DNA of 7,251 nucleotides, from contig JAHFZE010000162.1 of the NCBI GenBank assembly GCA_020854785.1, positions 1-7,251 on the forward strand, written 5' to 3'. The position numbers were made by a program, and so were the translations under genes. How positions within the stretch are numbered: position 1 is the first letter of the stretch; every line of letters begins with the position of its first letter. The notes beneath the pieces were generated by a model. That model made no database searches, was not told the DNA's origin, and saw nothing but the letters and a program-made list of their open reading frames with translations. This document shows positions 6,692 through 7,251 of this stretch, one piece after another. This DNA is from Methanomethylovorans sp. GTDB lineage: Archaea > Halobacteriota > Methanosarcinia > Methanosarcinales > Methanosarcinaceae.

Positions 6692-7251
6692 ATGAAAAAG
6701 ATCACATTGTGCATAAAGATCTATGGGAACGAAAAAAAAACTATAGATACTATTTCTTCCAATATTGCAAATGAACTGAAGGAACTGGCTGTCAAGGCCG
6801 TGGTCACCGTTACAGATGATAGATGGACGGTCGCTGAGATCGAAGGAGAAGACGAGGAGTTCGCAAGCAATCTTCTCATAAGACAATATGGTATGCCAAT
6901 ATCCATCCCGGATGCAGGAACTATATATAAAGGTTTTATTGATGTTATTGAAGAGGACAGGATAGTCGTGGATATAGGCGCAAAAATAACCATAACCCCT
7001 GAGAACATGAGCTCTCTGGGAAGAGGAAGTGCCAGACAGATAGCCTCACGTTTTGGCATCATAAGATATCTGCCTGTAGAAATAGAGATCATGAACGATC
7101 CATCTAAGCTTCAAGGTAAGTTCAGCAAATATCAGTCAGACATCTGGTGGCAATGGAAAAAGGCCGGATACGACAGGGTGACAGCAAATAATATCACGCG
7201 GTCAGAACTTAAAGCTGCAATAAAAAGGACCGGACATGCAAGGGACATATA
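6692..7251 (+). CDS. DUF2110-like conserved archaeal protein, C-terminus cut by window edge
   Basis: An open frame from ATG at 6692 to the window edge encodes 186 residues without a stop. I recognise it as resembling the archaeal DUF2110 family, of unknown function. Visible parts are an N-terminal alpha/beta region (about 1-65), a strand-rich segment GTIYKGFIDVIEEDRIVVD (76-94) that resembles an S1/OB-type beta barrel, GSARQIASRFGIIRYLPVEI, and a conserved-looking WWQWKKAGYDRV followed by IKRTGHARDI at the edge. The OB-like segment suggests nucleic-acid binding, which is inference. GAGATC eight bases before the start may serve as ribosome binding site. The close coupling to the winged-helix gene upstream suggests co-expression. 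The family assignment is by eye and moderately sure; the reading frame is firm. Confidence 0.72.
   Translation, partial: MKKITLCIKIYGNEKKTIDTISSNIANELKELAVKAVVTVTDDRWTVAEIEGEDEEFASNLLIRQYGMPISIPDAGTIYKGFIDVIEEDRIVVDIGAKITITPENMSSLGRGSARQIASRFGIIRYLPVEIEIMNDPSKLQGKFSKYQSDIWWQWKKAGYDRVTANNITRSELKAAIKRTGHARDI

Noticed and set aside
6301..7092. Minus-strand open frames opposite the winged-helix and DUF2110-like genes
   Set aside because: Their translations are low-complexity and hydrophobic without family features, while the plus-strand frames have coherent protein motifs and tight operon spacing.

Overview
The window looks like chromosomal DNA of a methanogenic archaeon, most likely of the Methanosarcinaceae group. 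The grounds are archaeal-type CobD proteins with a cysteine-rich tail, an archaeal Trm1, a DUF2110-like gene, AT-rich TATA-type promoter regions, GTG starts, and GGTGA-type ribosome binding sites. I cannot name the genus from sequence alone. All seven complete genes and the two edge-truncated ones are accounted for below; no tRNA, rRNA, mobile element or CRISPR array is visible.

Left part (1-2538, minus strand): two CobD-family genes lie head to tail. The left copy (running off the left edge) keeps every pyridoxal phosphate (PLP) motif, including the Schiff-base lysine. The right copy (496 aa) is clearly its paralogue but has histidine in place of that lysine, with two further changes at PLP-phosphate contacts, and it carries an eight-cysteine C-terminal domain. 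CobD makes (R)-1-aminopropan-2-ol O-phosphate, the linker of the lower ligand of cobamides, which methanogens need for methyl transfer. In Methanosarcina mazei the CobD protein is reported to be bifunctional (L-threonine kinase and L-threonine-phosphate decarboxylase), so a pair with one intact and one PLP-dead member suggests a division of labour. This is the most interesting point in the window. The two genes also share a promoter-like element at the same distance from their starts, and an AT-rich inverted repeat sits between them.

Middle part (2697-5967, plus strand): diverging from the cobD paralogue are an AIM24/TIGR00266 family protein, a calcineurin-like metallophosphoesterase, a surface lipoprotein with a cupredoxin-like domain that lacks the copper ligands and is rich in N-glycosylation sequons, and the tRNA guanine-26 dimethyltransferase Trm1. 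Spacing is short (63, 50 and 23 bases), so some co-transcription is possible, but the products have no evident common pathway.

Right part (6085-7251, plus strand): a winged-helix protein with a helical C-terminal half is followed after 13 bases by a DUF2110-like protein cut by the right edge; these two look like an operon. The longest gap between genes is the 158-base divergent promoter region at 2539-2696; no stretch above 300 bases lacks a gene.
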